The notes below the pieces were generated by a model, which saw only the letters and a list, made by a program, of their open reading frames with translations, ran no database searches and had not been told where the DNA came from. DNA of 64,000 bases from Oreocharis arfaki (Eukaryota; Chordata; Aves; Passeriformes; Paramythiidae): NCBI GenBank assembly GCA_013398015.1, contig VZRR01005745.1, forward strand, positions 372,001 to 436,000. Direction: 5' to 3'. A program made the position numbers and the translations under genes. This document shows positions 35,401-50,400 of this stretch, one piece after another. How positions within the stretch are numbered: position 1 is the first letter of the stretch; each line of letters starts with the position of its first letter.

Positions 35401-38400
35401 TATTTACTTTACCTATTTCTTACTTCTGTTACTGTATTTCTTCTAGAGAAAGAATTATCAGACATGTACTATCTAGATGAGAAAATATATTTTCTGATGG
35501 TTTTAAATAATGCACAAACATTCACAGCAATGGGTTACCTGGTTACCGGTGGTGGTGATGGTTTTTCCTGTAAGAGAAAATGCACTGAATTTTTATGGTC
35601 ACTTTTTGATTCCATAAAATAAATTTGCATGATCCAATTTATGTTACCACATCAAGATATTTTTGCATTGTGATACAGATTTCTACTAGAGCTCTGTCTG
35701 GTAGCCTGCATTAGGATGGGAGAGGCAAGAACTCGACATCAGTAAATCTGCTTTGGCCACATGTTATATCAGTACCAGCAAATGGGAAAAAGTTACAGTC
35801 AGAACTGTCATTGCTCCTCTGCTGTAGTTCTGCCTCTGTAAAACATTCCTTTAGGCTGTTGCTTCCCAGATTGCATCACTATCACAGAGGACTGGGAAAC
35901 TTTCCCCTTCCCACTTACTCTTTTGAAATGGTTTGCCAGCTTTTCTGAAAAGGGAGTGCCAGAGAGCTTTAAGTGCAGGAAGGGATTTGTTCCCAGTTTT
36001 CCATTTTGAAAGACTGATAATCTTTTCTCACAATCACATTTGTACCCTGCCTGAGGGCAATGGGAGTCATACTGTAGAAGGGCCTCACCTCTTCTTCAGG
36101 AACCTCATAGACTTCTGTAGGACCAGGAAGAAATAAAAAGCATTCTTCAGTTAGCAAAACCATACTGCATGTTATCATAAAAACTGATCTGAATTTGTAT
36201 CAGTTGTACTTCTGACTCTGGAAAAATAACTTGGAGAATCTGTCATCAAAACCCTGGAGCAGCAACACCCCCTGTATTCCAGTGGGAACTGCAGGTGAAG
36301 TCACAGGAATTCTGATATACAGTCATTGTATTAATCAAGTTTCCTCCACCCCAAAACCTTTTTTGTTCTGTTTTTCTTCCCCCTACCTCTCTCCCCTCCC
36401 CACCCCCAGCAAGGTGAATGCAAACCCGGGTCAGTTTGGAAAAAATGCGCTATCACACCTGTACTGGCATTTAGCCTTTCCCTGACTCAGGGAGAAAGAA
36501 ATCAGGTCAATCATAAATACAAGCTGGCTCATTTGCACTGCCAGCATCCCTCGCTGAGTTCTGACCCACAGGTATATTTTAATTTATAGATCTTAAAAGC
36601 AAAAACCACCAGCATCTTTATCTATGCCCAGTTTCTTCAATGAAAATAGAATCCTATTTCGATAAATTTCATGTCAGGTTTCATCACTTTATGTGTCCCA
36701 GCTCCCACCAGGGGGAGACGTTTTATTTTTTAGTAACATCTGCCAGGAGCTGGTTGTCGCTTGATACTGATTCATCTGAGAGAAAGGCAGAGATGGAAAA
36801 GGGCGTTTTAAACTATCTGGAGAGTAACTCACAAAATCTTAAGTAATTCAGAAAAAATTTAGTTTACAACCTGTAGTTTGTGACTTTAAAGCTAAACACA
36901 TCGCTAATGAATATGCAAAGCTTTTTAAAGAACAGTGTCATGTCTGTAAAGGTTACATCCAAGCAATTAATGGGATAGTGAGGATGGAAAACAAGTCTAA
37001 GTTGGCAGAGAGAGGTTAAACAAGAATATCCGCATTTACAAAAGCAAATAGGATTCCTCTTATTTGCTTCTGCTTTTGTTTCTTTTTCCAAATTAACTGC
37101 TCTTTATAGAACTTCAACGGGAACACTGTTATAAAAAAACATGCAAGACATCAGCCTGTACAGAATTCCTATATGGTTAAGTCTAATGGTCTAAAAGTAT
37201 TTGGTCTTGATTCTTGTAGTGAAATGAGATTACTGACATACTGAGTCCTACAATTCTTTTTGCTGTATCGATCCATTTGTGTTCCTCCACCAGAGCAAAA
37301 GATTAAAAATTAATTTATTTGGGGCAAATAACTTGTTCTAGTTTTATTCATGCTTAAAATGGATTTACTATTCAAGCTAGACAAAGCAACTGCTACAACA
37401 CAGAAAAGCTAAAGGGGAACATATTTTTGTTTTACTTAAGTATGTTAGTGATGTGAATACATCAGGCATAATTTAATATTCCACAGTGTTAGATTATTTT
37501 ATTCTAACAGTGATACAAGCTCTACATACCTTGCATATCAGAAGTAAGAGAGGGCTTTGGAGAAATAGCGGGGGCTGGCTTTGCTGTCTTCATGAATCTG
37601 TTCACAGGAGCTAAAAACATATTTTATTCATGTACCTATATATATAGTTGTGCATACACACATCTGTTAACAAACTAACAATGTAACATTTATACAATAA
37701 GAATGAATATTAAGTAGGTCCAAATGACAACCTTTTGTGTGACCTTGAATAAATCAACTGAGTCAGAAAGCAGCTCTCGTTTTAAAAGAGAAACATTATT
37801 CAGTATTCCAGCCTTTCTGAAGAGGTTTGATACTGTCAGTAATGTCAGAGAGCAGAACTACATACTCTTCTGTGTTTACTTTTCACCTTTGGGCTGTAGT
37901 AGTTTCATTCTCTAGCTAAATTTACTTCAAATAGTGAGATTTAAAAAAAAATAAAATCAAAGTCTGTCTTTATCTACTGAAATATCTAAAAATGCTTGTT
38001 CTTCTCCTGAAACACTTCAGCAAACAGAGAATTTTAATGCTATTGCTCCCTTGGATGAGAAGGCAGGTCATATGTCATGAATAGCCTCCTGATTGTACAA
38101 GGGTTAGACTTTGAAACAGCTGAGTGAGAAAGGCAGAAATTTAACATGGCTTCCAATAAATTTAAAAACAATAAAGTTAAAAATAATTTTCCTTGGCCTT
38201 GTCATAAGCCAAAGGAGCCAACTGCCTTTTTGCAGGCTGTGATCTCTTTAATAGGTGCATCTCCATTCTTTGAGCCCTAGAAGCGGACATTAATCTGATC
38301 CATTTTTTTTACTATTATTCCTAATAAAGCAATAATTATTAGCTTAAATGACTAAAACTTACATCTTGTAGGTAGTGACACACTGCTTTCTGTGGGTTCA

Positions 38401-41400
38401 ATATAGTTATCATCATCATTGTCCACTGGCACAATGTAATTATCCTATGAGAAATGCAGGACAAAAATCTATCAGTTAAACCTCTATCATGTCATCATGT
38501 CCCCAAACTGTTGGGATTGAAGCCCTGGCAACAGTTTACAATAGTTGCAATTTCACAGTGACTTCTATTTCAGACATTTATCTTCCTATGTGGAAGGGAA
38601 TCCCAAAGACTGAAAACCCTTTAACAAAGTTATTCCAGTTCTGACTGGTGGACAGAAGCCCTTCCTTCCCTTTGGTCCTGGAGTAGCCTTTGAGGTTACT
38701 CTCTCCCTGTTGCCTGCAGCTTGTTACAGATGATCAGGAGCTATTCCATGGTCTAAATAGCCTCCTTCATATTCAAAACAGGCATATTTCCCCTAGCAAT
38801 CGGTATTGTACTTGCAGGTCACTGTTTGTGATGTATGAAATGATTTGTACTACAGAGGCTACGAAAGAGACCAGACCATGGCATTGCTATGACATTTACA
38901 CAGTTCAAACAAGTATATATGTAAACTTTACCTCATCATCACTGCACTCCTTAGGCTTTGGTGGCACTTTTGGTTTTGCAGCAGGAGATGGCAATGGCAT
39001 GGATGGCACACATGGTTTCTTTGGTCTGGACATGGCTGGACTGGGTGTGCTTGGGAGAGGTTTGTTGATGGGAGGAAGCTGCTGGTGACCCATGCGATTG
39101 TCTTTTAACGTGGCAGAAAATAACAGTTTTAGTAAAAAATTATGCATTAGCCTCTGCACCTTCTCCTACTGCCTATGCAAACAAGTCTTTACTGTGGCTG
39201 CAGCACAGGTCAAAAGGCAGACCTGAGCATAGCTGGACCTGATGTTGAGACTTGTGTGTAAACAGGTCCTACTTCACTGCTCAAGGTAGCAGCCGAGCCC
39301 TCTGTATCAGGCTGCAGAGGGTGCCTAGACACTGACTGTTGTATGAACATCTGTTTCACTCCTTGGGGAAAAGGTGGTGTCTGGGTGGTGTAGCCCATAT
39401 GAGACATAGGAGAAAAACAACACTGGGTGGGACTGGAACATAAATTATGCCAGGGTCTCTGGGGTGTCATTTTAACAAGTCCTTCCCTTTTCAAAGAACA
39501 CACAGGTGAAGTGCTGATAAACTTCTATGAGTACACATTTGGTATTTTAACACTTTGATGAATATTCTACAATCAGAAACAGTCTTGTATCATACAAAAA
39601 TGAAAGCAGGCATGTCAATGTTTCTTTTCACCATGTCTCAAATCTACATCTAACTGAAGCTAATTTTCATTCACTTCAATGCAACCTGTCCATGTTTGAA
39701 AAGAATCTATACAGAAAGAAAAATATCCCTTTATACTGGACTGATGTGAATAAAATCTTGATCCTGTCCTGTTTTCCAGGGTATTTATCATCCTCATATC
39801 CATCATACCACTTTTGAAGGACAATAAGGAGTGAATATTTGGGCTACTGTTTTGCTGCTTTTGGAATAAAGGTTGGAAAAACAGAGAAGGAGAGACCTCT
39901 CCAGTCTTATGTGCCTCATCTTTAATAGGAATTCCTGCGTCAATATTTGTGGATTAATCTGGAGCCAAGTTAATAGCATCTCCCATACCTTTGCTTGAAC
40001 TTTGTAGTTGGTAGATGTCTATCAAACTCTCTAGGACACATTATATTAAAACTCTAAACATCAGTACCCTCAATACCAACCCATTTCATGCTGTAAGAAA
40101 AAAAAAAAAATCATACCCCTGAATGCTTAAGACCTGAGTATCAAAATTAAAAGCAAACTCTTGAGGAAAGGACAGATTAGTCCATTTGAGGCCACTTCTC
40201 CTCTGGTCCTGATCAAAAAGCAGTTATCAATCTGACATAGTCAACTATTCCATAACTACCTGCATATTCACCCCTAGAAATAGGGAATGCAGAAGGAATC
40301 TTCTTTTTCTCCTTCTCACTTGGAGGTGGCTCATAGCTGTCATCAGGATTCTCTTCACTGGGGACCACATACATCTCAGAGTCAGAGTGGTCATCTGGAT
40401 TTTCATAATCACTGTCCTGGAAAGACAGAACTTCCCATTTCTCATCTCATGGCATACTTATGGCTTCATAGCAATGTATAACACAAATATCCTTGCATGA
40501 GTATGATAACTAAATTACAACAATCTATCATTGAATGGGCACATCGTATTCCCTTTTAGTGCTTCCTCTTTAAACAAAGAGGCACTTCCGTCTCCTCCCC
40601 TTCTGCTTCTCCCAAGAGCTCCCTGTTTTCTTGCTATCCCCAAGGAATCCTTTCACCTCAAGAGCTCAGTCTTCAAATTATGGACCAATAGCTTGTTTCC
40701 CTTCCCAAGACAGTTCCTTTCTAGATCCAGTTGTGACTCTTGATGCGTGTTGTCACTTCCTCTCCCTTTCCTGTTAAAAGGGTACTCGAGATCTGACTCC
40801 AGAAAGAAATCAGTTACTTCAGGCTGACAGTTATACCATGACTTTAAATGGCTGACAGCCATGACTTGCTTCAGTCTAATGTTTTCTAAAATCTTAGCAG
40901 AAGTTTTCATTTTTAGTAAGAAGTCTCCTCATCCCTCCCACCCTTCCTCCCCCAAATAAAAACTCTCACTGATTTCTGAAATTATTGTTCAGTTTGGGAA
41001 GTCCCTCAAATTGATGCCATGTGCTTACTTATCCAAAAACATCAGTGTTCATGGCTGCAATTGACAGTGCTTCTGAAAGTACTATTAAGTTGAATGTAAA
41101 AAAATCGAGGCAGCTAAAAATCAGTGGCTACTTGTGAATAAAACTGATGTAACAAATAACATGACATTTCAGTAGTATTTAGCTCAACCACAAGTAGATG
41201 ATTTAAAAAGAAACTTTTCTTATTATTTCTTAAGTTATTAGTGCTAACCTGTTGCTACAGTAACCTCCTACTAGCCCAAAATATGTACTTACAAAATCAT
41301 CTGACCATTGTTCCTCTTCATTGTCTGCATGTTCTAAACCAAACATTAGAGTTATTTAAGGAGATGTAATAGTGAATATAAATGTTTATCTTAGATTGGT

Positions 41401-44400
41401 TTTTCAATCTATACTTATCATATTCAGTTAAAAAAGAGTGAGCAAAATTTCCAAACAGTTCTGAGCAACACATCTGGTCTGGACTGAATAGTAAATTAAA
41501 TACCTTCTTGCTTGTTTTTGACGAACTATTTCAGAGCTGTTGGAAAAGCATCAGAAAATGACAAACTGCACATGGTCTGAACAGCAGAGCACACGCTTTA
41601 CTCGCAGTGTCCTGCTAACACATCTAATTTTTAAGTAGGAGTGACAGCTTCTAGATAATGGAACTCTTGACCTCTGAGCCCTGTACCTTCTTCTTTCTTG
41701 GTTAAAGTGCCAAGACAGCACATAACAAGTGTTTATGTTAAACAGGGAACAGTTACCTGACAACTTCCAAACTCTGTCCTCCTTTCTTCTATTCTTCCTA
41801 ACAAGATGGCTGTTAACTTGCAAAAACAGCCATGAACTATTTTGTGGGCAGTGCTGTATGATAAGCAAGTAGAGGCCTACCTTTCAGATAATTCATGATG
41901 TCATCATTACATTAATATTATTATGATTTTGAATCTGTAATGATGTTCAATTTCTTTCCTATTTACTTTCACATCACAGTTTCTACAAGGAGGGACTGGA
42001 TGCAAGTTCTCTTCCATTTTTACAGCAGCCTAGATACAGAACTCTGATTAAGACTGATTTTGAAAGAGTGGTTACTTGCTACTCTTCATGCTGGCACAAT
42101 TCATGATTTTTTCCTTGCCTTTCATTTCAGAGGTGTGAACTACCTTCAGAGTTGGTGATAATGATATCCTGTTCTCTCATTAAAAACAAATTACGAGGCA
42201 ATGTATAACTGAAATACTGTTAGGCATATAGATAGCAAATTAACACAGACATGCAGTTTAAATTTACATTAATACAGCCTTACCTGAAGCATAATCCCTT
42301 TGTGGTAGACTTGGCGGTGGCTTTTTTTTAAGCCTGTAAATTATAATTATTACATTTATGATCTCATAAGTAACATTCACTAGAAGGGAGCATTAGCCAG
42401 ACACATTAAAAAGCTGATAACAAAAGATACCTGCAGCTGAAGAAATACAGATTACCATCACAGATGCTTAGCAAATAGCTGTAGAAGAATGCTTTGAAAA
42501 GCTAGAAACTGATAAAATGTTAAAATAGAATCTGAGATTTTAATATATTTTTTTCACTATGAACATATGTTGAAAGGACAGCTTCCTTGCTCACCCCCCC
42601 TCCATTTCCAGAGAGAGATAAGATAGGAGGCAGAGATAAATGATGATCTATTGGAAGAAAATCTGTTCAGATTCACAGAGGCTTTACTAAGACTATGGCA
42701 TAAGAAAGTGGTGTAGCACTCTCCATTCGTATTTTTAGAACTATAATTTTGCATGCACTTTATTTGCTGATTAATGTTTAAATGTATATCAGGTCTCTCA
42801 GTGAAAGATTCTACTATTTATTATTTTATGACGTTATGTCCCTTTTTTGGTAAAAACTGTTCAAAGTGAGTCAAAAGATGATTTGTAGAAATACTGAAAG
42901 GATCTTTATGGCTACATAGGTTCATATATATGTGCATGTATCTATATTTAGCAGGCAGAAGTACACATATATGTGTAAACACACACACATATATGTGTGT
43001 GTATTCATGTATACTCCTCCTTACTAACTTACAGCTGTCCAAAGAAGATACTGAATTACAGTCAGTTGAACTATTTCACTACCCTGCAATGAAAGAGAAG
43101 AATTTGGGTTTAAAGTCAAGATGAACAGTGTATATGTGACATCAGAGGCCAGACTGACACCTCTGCAGAGGGAAAAAACTACAACCCTTTGTTTTTCGTA
43201 GCCAGAGAAAACATTAAGATAATTAATTAAATTAAAATTATTCTTTAAAGCAACTTTTGAATACTGTCTGACAGTTCCCTGTAACACCATGAACCTGCAG
43301 CTTTGTCCACTGAACTGATGACTTCACTCATTCCTCAGTCAGGTCCTAACAAATTCATTTGCAAAAACAAGCTAATAATTAAAAACAAAAAAAAAATCTC
43401 TAAAGAATTTAAAATGTTTTTTTTTGATCTCTGAGCAATAGTGTTTACTGATCTTGCTTCACCACAAGAATTTGATACTCCATATTTAGGTCCTGAGCTT
43501 GCTGCCTAGGTATCATTGTTCAGGTACCACTGTAACTCAGGGTGGTGACATGCTGGCACTACCACATCAACTTACAAACTTTACCTGTCTGTTTTGAGAA
43601 ATGCTTTGGCTACTTCTGAGTTGAATTCACGAAATTCTGTTGTTCAGATAGTCAACAAAACCACCCCATGCACATACATGAATCAATGAATAAATGGTGT
43701 GGGCATTGCTAAAACTCAAAAAAGCCCAAATCCCCCAAAACAAACAAAAACCAAACCAGGAAGATTATTTTTGCAATATTGACCTGCTTTGTTCATGGCT
43801 AACAACACCAATGATGGCGAGCTACCTCCTCAGAGGTTTTAACCTCCTGCAGCATAATATAACTTAGTGTACAAACAGTAAATTAAAAAGTGTTCAGCCC
43901 TTCTCTGGTCTTCTGTCCAGGTTAGCACAGCCATGTTAGAAAGAAAATCCCAGGGCCACTGCCAGGGCTCGTCTCAGGTCTTAGGGAGGGGAGACCAAGA
44001 TCTCTTGAAGTATTTTGCAACACATCTACCATGAGTTGTTCAGAAATGGTGGAGACTTGGAAAACAGTGGAACTGAGGCAACAGTAAGAGGCTGTCGGTG
44101 TCATGGTATAAAGTACATGACTTAAGCAACATCACACATTTTTAAGCTGCTAAGCAGAAATCTTCCACGCTTGGTACCAGGCCCTGTAAATCCTGGCAGT
44201 GGCCCTGGCAGAAAACGTAAATACGTTATAACGAAAGCACGCGAAGTACAGAACAGAGATCTGTGTCTAAGCAGCCTATCATGCTATGGTGCAGCTATGG
44301 AATAGCATACCGATCCCAAGTATCTTTCCCAGTTTTGCAAATAAAGGCCACTTGTTCATTTTGGAACCTGAATATCAATAGAAGAAAAGAAATAATGTTT

Positions 44401-47400
44401 CTGTCACAGAGCTGAAACAGTTCACGGCCACATCTATATTTGCTAGAATCTTTTCAAATCTATTATTTATTCTAAAATTCAAATCCACTTAAAAAGTAGT
44501 TTTCACTGTAGTGGTATGATTTTCTGAGTGCCAGAACTGGAATCCAGGCTCTTTTGAAGTCAGCTGGAGCTTCACTCTACAGGAGCCGCAATTTTACCCG
44601 AAGTGCAAACCACAACACAAGCTCACAAGACACAATCCTATGTCAAGGCGTGGTTACCCAGCTATTGCAGACACTGACCTCATTATCCACACAGATCCTT
44701 GCAGAATGGCAATTGACTCTGTCCTGTTCCCCAAAGTTAATGAGAAAGGACTGGAAGAATCAAATGCCTTCCAACTGAGCGTGCATATTTGAATGTATTT
44801 AATCCTAGTACACACATTGTAGCTTCAACAAATAACCAGGTAGCACTTGAGACATTTCATATAATGGATTATAGATGCCTCTCACACAAAAACAGAATGC
44901 AGGGTACAGAAATTCAGAACAACTTTTAAGAGAACAAATTATTCCATTTCAAAATGATGTATTCCAAGATTTTGCCCTATAATACGCTGAGCTTGATCCA
45001 GCAAAACATTTAGGCATGTACTTGACTTTTCTCACATATGTGGTCCTGTAGGAACTGCAAATATTAATTACATACTTTGAATTTGTAGCATGTTTTTGTT
45101 TTCCTGCATTAAGTGAAGAATTTTAAAATAAGCTGCAGCAGAGGTCTGGGTGTTTTGCTCTAGCAGCACTTGTTTTTAGAGGCTACACCCAGAAAAATAA
45201 CCAAACATATGTACTAGTAGACCTTTACGTGCAGCACTTCAATTTTCCCACAGGTGCATTTCCCCACTAGTGTTTCTCCTCACTCCCCCAGCATTTAAGA
45301 TATGCCTGAAAACTCTTTGTTTTCAGAAGTCCTTTGCTTTTTGTATTGTTAAGTCTGTACAAAGCCCACTCCCTCCTTAGGAACCATTTTAACATAATAG
45401 TTTTTACAATAGTTATATTGATATCTTTTCTGAGTTGAGTATTTATAGTAGGTATTATCTTTAAGTGCACTAGATCACCACACTTGTGATTAAACAATAA
45501 ATTAGTCTAACCTTGCCAGAAACATTTTCAGAGTTCCAAAAGGTGTGATGTGAACAGATAAACTTTTCCTGAACTGTGTTCTTATGACTTAGTGGAATAG
45601 TTTGTTACAGATTTGGAATTATGTGGCACTTATAGAAGATAAAATTAAACTGAAAGGTGGTTGGTTTTTTTTTTGAAAGCATTATTACTACTCTTTCACA
45701 CATGTTCTTACATTGTGCTATGGCAGTTATAGTAATAAAAATCTTGACACTCAAAACACTCTATTCAGCTACACAGTGATTTTCATGTTTCTTCAGAATA
45801 ACAGTTTAAATCAGGTATTATACTTTTTCCTGTTTTCTAAGTGTGGTACAGCTTGATTTTAGTACTTTCTCACATTGTTTGGTTCATAAAATACTGCTTT
45901 TCCCTCTGCCAAGGGTTTGATCATGAATGTCTTTTAGTTGGAGCTATGCAGGTTGAAGAGACATTTAGTGACACAGCAACTATTTTTCTGCCTAAAGTTA
46001 TGGCCTAAACTATAAATGGTATAGAAAAATGGACCACACAAATCTGAAACAAAGACTTACCCAACTCAAAAGCGGGGTAAAGCATCTTTGTTCCATTTTT
46101 CAGGTCACATGGCAAATGTGCAAGAAATGAACATATTTGGATAGTATGCAGTCAGAAACATGACTACAAGTGCATGATTTCTGATGACTTTGTGAAGGAT
46201 GTGATATTACAACAAGGTGAATAAATAGAACTTCTTGTTTCCTATTCAACACAGTAGGTCAGCACATACCTAAACTTTAGGGTGAAGTCCTGACTTTGCT
46301 GTACAGGCTGTGTATATTTTAGCATCGGCTTCAGTGGAGCCAGGACTCCACTGAACAAAGCCTTGAGGCTTAAAGCTTATGATTTACAGATGAGTGCTAT
46401 GTCTTTATGGCGTGTTTCAAGCATAAGCAACCATCCTACATCATGAAACCTACGATTTGTCTGCTTCCCTGTTTTGTGTTACCAAGGATGTGAATATGAA
46501 AAAAATGCCCCCAGCTCTCATTGTTTATACAATGCTGGCTACACTCGTTGCTTCCACACCTGAGTACATAATCCTCCTTGACACCATGATCTGCACAGCA
46601 GCTGGGACCCAGTGTTGTAAACAGTTTTGCATGTGATTAAGGGCAAGCAGGTGACTGCTATCCTGCAGTGGTCAATATTTTTACTGCCAGAAAACGCTGA
46701 ATCGGAATGGGGAACCTACAGGAACTTCTAAGCAACGAAAAAGCAACCTGTCAATTTCTGCCCTGTTACCAGGACTGTTCAGCCTGCTTTCCACAGACCT
46801 TTACGACACACATGGATACTAGATTAATTCCTCCCCACCTGCACCCCAGAGATGAACTAGACTGGAGAGCAAAAGTCTTGATGCAAGAACTTTTACATTT
46901 CTGCATAATCAAGAGCCAATACAGATTTTAGAAATGTTTTCACAAATACTGCTAGTGAGTCCAATGTATTTAATGAATATTTGATAATTCTTTCAATTTG
47001 TGTAGCAGAGGCTTACAGTATACATCTGTGGGATAACTTTAGGCTTCAGATAAGCAAGTACACTATATTAATTCTCTAAAATTATTTCTACTTAAAATAG
47101 GTTTGATTTTTTTTCCCTCAGCATATGGATGAATCCATTCTACATAAAACACATTTTAAATAAATTATTTCCTACTTCAGTCATGTTTACAACCTTGACA
47201 TTTAGTAAAATAATCCTTAAACTGAAATGGAAGTAGAGATCAACTGGATAATCATGTTTTAGAAAAGCATCTACAATCAAAAAAAAAGCCCCCAAAGGGC
47301 ACATAGTGAGGAACACAGCCAGCTCTAATTCTGTAAAGCTTAGCACCTCTTGTACATATCCTTATCAGTGTTGTCAACTCATGCTTTTATTGCAAGTCTC

Positions 47401-50400
47401 ATTATGTGCTGCGTTCAACACTTGAGCTCTGAAGTCATCTGCAAATATTAGAAATTCTTCAATTTTTAAAAACTAAATTTCTGATCTTCATAACTGCAGA
47501 AAAGATTAATATGACTCAGATGAATCACAGTAGCATCAGAAAGATTATTATGTTTTTATACCTCGGTTTGTGTTCTTATAACTTGGAGAGTTGACATGAG
47601 AGCTTTGTGCTGCAGTCATATTTTAAGAGAGTTTTTATGAGTCTGCTCTTTTTTTTTTTTTTTTGATCTCGAGTATATCAAAGAATTGCAGTGCTATAGC
47701 AGCAATCTTGTCTCTGACACTTAATAATGACCTTCCCAGCTTCTGCTACATTTGGTTCATGTTACTTCTCCCTTTTCTGTTCTTCCCCTCTTACTCTCTA
47801 GGAAGGACATACAATCAGAGCAACTGATTAACAACAGAATTAACGTTTGGGCAACTAACATTCAGGGAGACACTTCGTAGCCTCAAATTATACACCTTAG
47901 ATGCTTCTGTTGTTTCTGTCACCTTTTTTCCTCTCTGAGGCTTTTGGACTGAGCCCACTGGAACATTATTAGTTACACTTAAACAACTATTGTGAAGTAG
48001 GGAGCTATCCTTCAATAAAAGGCAACAACTATAAGAAACCTTCTTTAAGCCCCTCCCCTCCAAAACCCAACCAAAAGCCTTGACAGCTTAGGAGCTCTTC
48101 CCTGTGAGCAGGTCCCAGGTGAAAATGAGTTTTTTGTAGATGGGTGATGAACACAGCAGTCACTGTGTTAAAAACAAAAACACACTTAAATTAAATAAAA
48201 CCCCCAAGTAGTTGAAAGAATGTCATTTTAAGGGAACATCTCCTTTTGTGCTTGTAAGTATACCAAGTGACTGTGATTAAGTGTGAATTGCAGCAATTTT
48301 AGAGTGAAAGAGGATGAGTAAAGGAAAAAGTTATCTCAAAAATCTGATATATCAGGTGTTTTACCATCAGAGCCTGCTCAAGGTCTGTGGACAGAAACAC
48401 AGCTGTGAAAATGAGAGCACAAAGGAGGGCTTGGAGCCCAAGATTACTCCTCCTGCCTGGGGAACAGGAGAGCTAGGCAGTCCTGCTGCTCCTAGGAGTG
48501 TATCCCCCTCCTCTGGCAGCTGCTGCTCAAACACCAGCTCTCCCTGGGCTGCCAGCAGGAGCAAGAGCTGAGCCAGCCTGGCTTTCCAGAGCTCTTGCAT
48601 AGCCAAACCAGGCAGGGCCCTACTGCTTCTGCCAATAGCTGACTGACAGTTTCATATATACCGAGAATTAGCTGTTTCCCTTGAACTGCGCCATCATGGT
48701 CCCTCTTTAGGGACAATTTAAAACAATGTTTCCATGTGTCTTTTGTGTACAAGAGCTGTATTTCTAGAATTTAATATGATTGTCCTGGAAACACTGCACA
48801 TAGGGTGTAGTAATTAACTTCTAAAAGTATTTAATACTTTTGTTGCCAATGACCCATGTAAAGAAAGACATCTGAATGAGAAAATCGCACCCAAATCGAA
48901 TTTCAATGCAAATGAGCTGTTGCATTAAGAAAAGTGTGCAAAATAGCTAATTGCTTTAAATAGATGTTTGACTGGAAACAGTGAATAGTGTACTCATTTG
49001 ACAAGGATGCAGAATTACTAGAATTTCTTTCTATGTACAAATACACATGAATATTTTATGATACTTTCATGCACGTGACACCAATCTGCATGTTGTTCAG
49101 CACATCTTACTGGAATAGGGGTGCTAGGTAATGCTGGATTTTGATTTATGAGACCAAAACACTGGAGGACTTAGCATTTTTATGGGAATTTTAAGTAGGA
49201 TGTCTGACCAGTTGGTTCAAGGTGGAGCTCAAATTCAACTTAATTGCAGCAGGAAGCCTAAACAGTTGCCTAAGGAGAAAGGCACACATACAAACAACAA
49301 GCAATGATCATTCCCAGTGAACATTCAAGAAAAAGGCTCTTCACTCAAACGCTGTTTTTTTTCAAGGCTACAAACAACCTATCATTGGACTCCAGTTCTG
49401 CAACTACTTTATGACAGTCTTAATACTGATGACAATTCTGCACATTGCAGTCTGAACCGAAGCTCTTCACACACACTGAAGCACATCCTTCTGGAACGAC
49501 ATGGTCCCATCATCAAAGTACTATACACCACTATGCTCATAATCCAAACTTCCTCACATTGATAAAACTAGGGATTGGCATTGCAAACTTACTTTTTGAA
49601 TTTGTTTATTATCCCAGTTTCATTTTTCTTGATGTCATGCACCATCTTTTGAAGCTTTCTGTAAGATATTAAACAAAGCCAGCATTAAATTACCAAGTGG
49701 TTGAACAGCCATTAATATAAATCAAGAAAAATACGCTTAATGTATCTTCAATAAGTAGTTTAATTATTAAATCATTTGTGCATGAAGTTTTCCTCCCTTT
49801 TTAAGAGCTCTTTAGCATTATTTGTGTTATCTTTCTTAATACAATTAAGTACAGTATAAACAATCAATTTAGGAGTAAGTGCATCAGGAAAAAAATAAAT
49901 CCTTGCCTAAATTTAAATGTTAATATTTTATCTAGAACTGACTTTACAACACTGCACAACTACAATGAGAATGCCCTCTGATTTCTTAAATATAATGAGA
50001 ATAATGGACAAATAATGCACAAGCACATCTTTAACTCCTGCTGAAAACTCAAACTATGAATTTACAGCAAAATGATATAGTGTTATCTGCTAATATAAAG
50101 AAATGAATTACTTATAGTTGTGAGAAACAGATGTACAACAAAATGCTCCAAGATTTCCAACAACAATGTACTACCCCTATAAGAGTAGCTTGGATTATTA
50201 TCTTAAACTAAGCAGAGACAGTAAATCTGAGGTGAAAAGCTCAGAAGAACTTCTGCTTTTCTGTTGTATTTGTTGGGGTTTTGTTCCTAACAGATTCTGC
50301 TTCTGGTTCTACTTGAAACATCACAAATAGCCATCATCTGCAGTTTGCTGTTTCTGTGCTGTGCCCCAGCTGGCACCTGGCAGTGTCTATAAATGAAAAG

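Larger units (their letters stand above)
42334..49592 (-). other. BLNK: BLNK intron 2
   Basis: A 7.3-kb intron with no supported coding segment. It holds AT/TG-rich tracts (about 42,925-43,015) and two faint old palindromic repeat remnants, annotated separately. Confidence 0.7.

Noticed and set aside
48367..48606. 79-codon minus-strand frame with a signal-peptide-like start (LLLLLAAQG)
   Set aside because: Leucine run comes from CTG/CAG-rich sequence. The downstream part has no domain, and no splice sites link it to BLNK.
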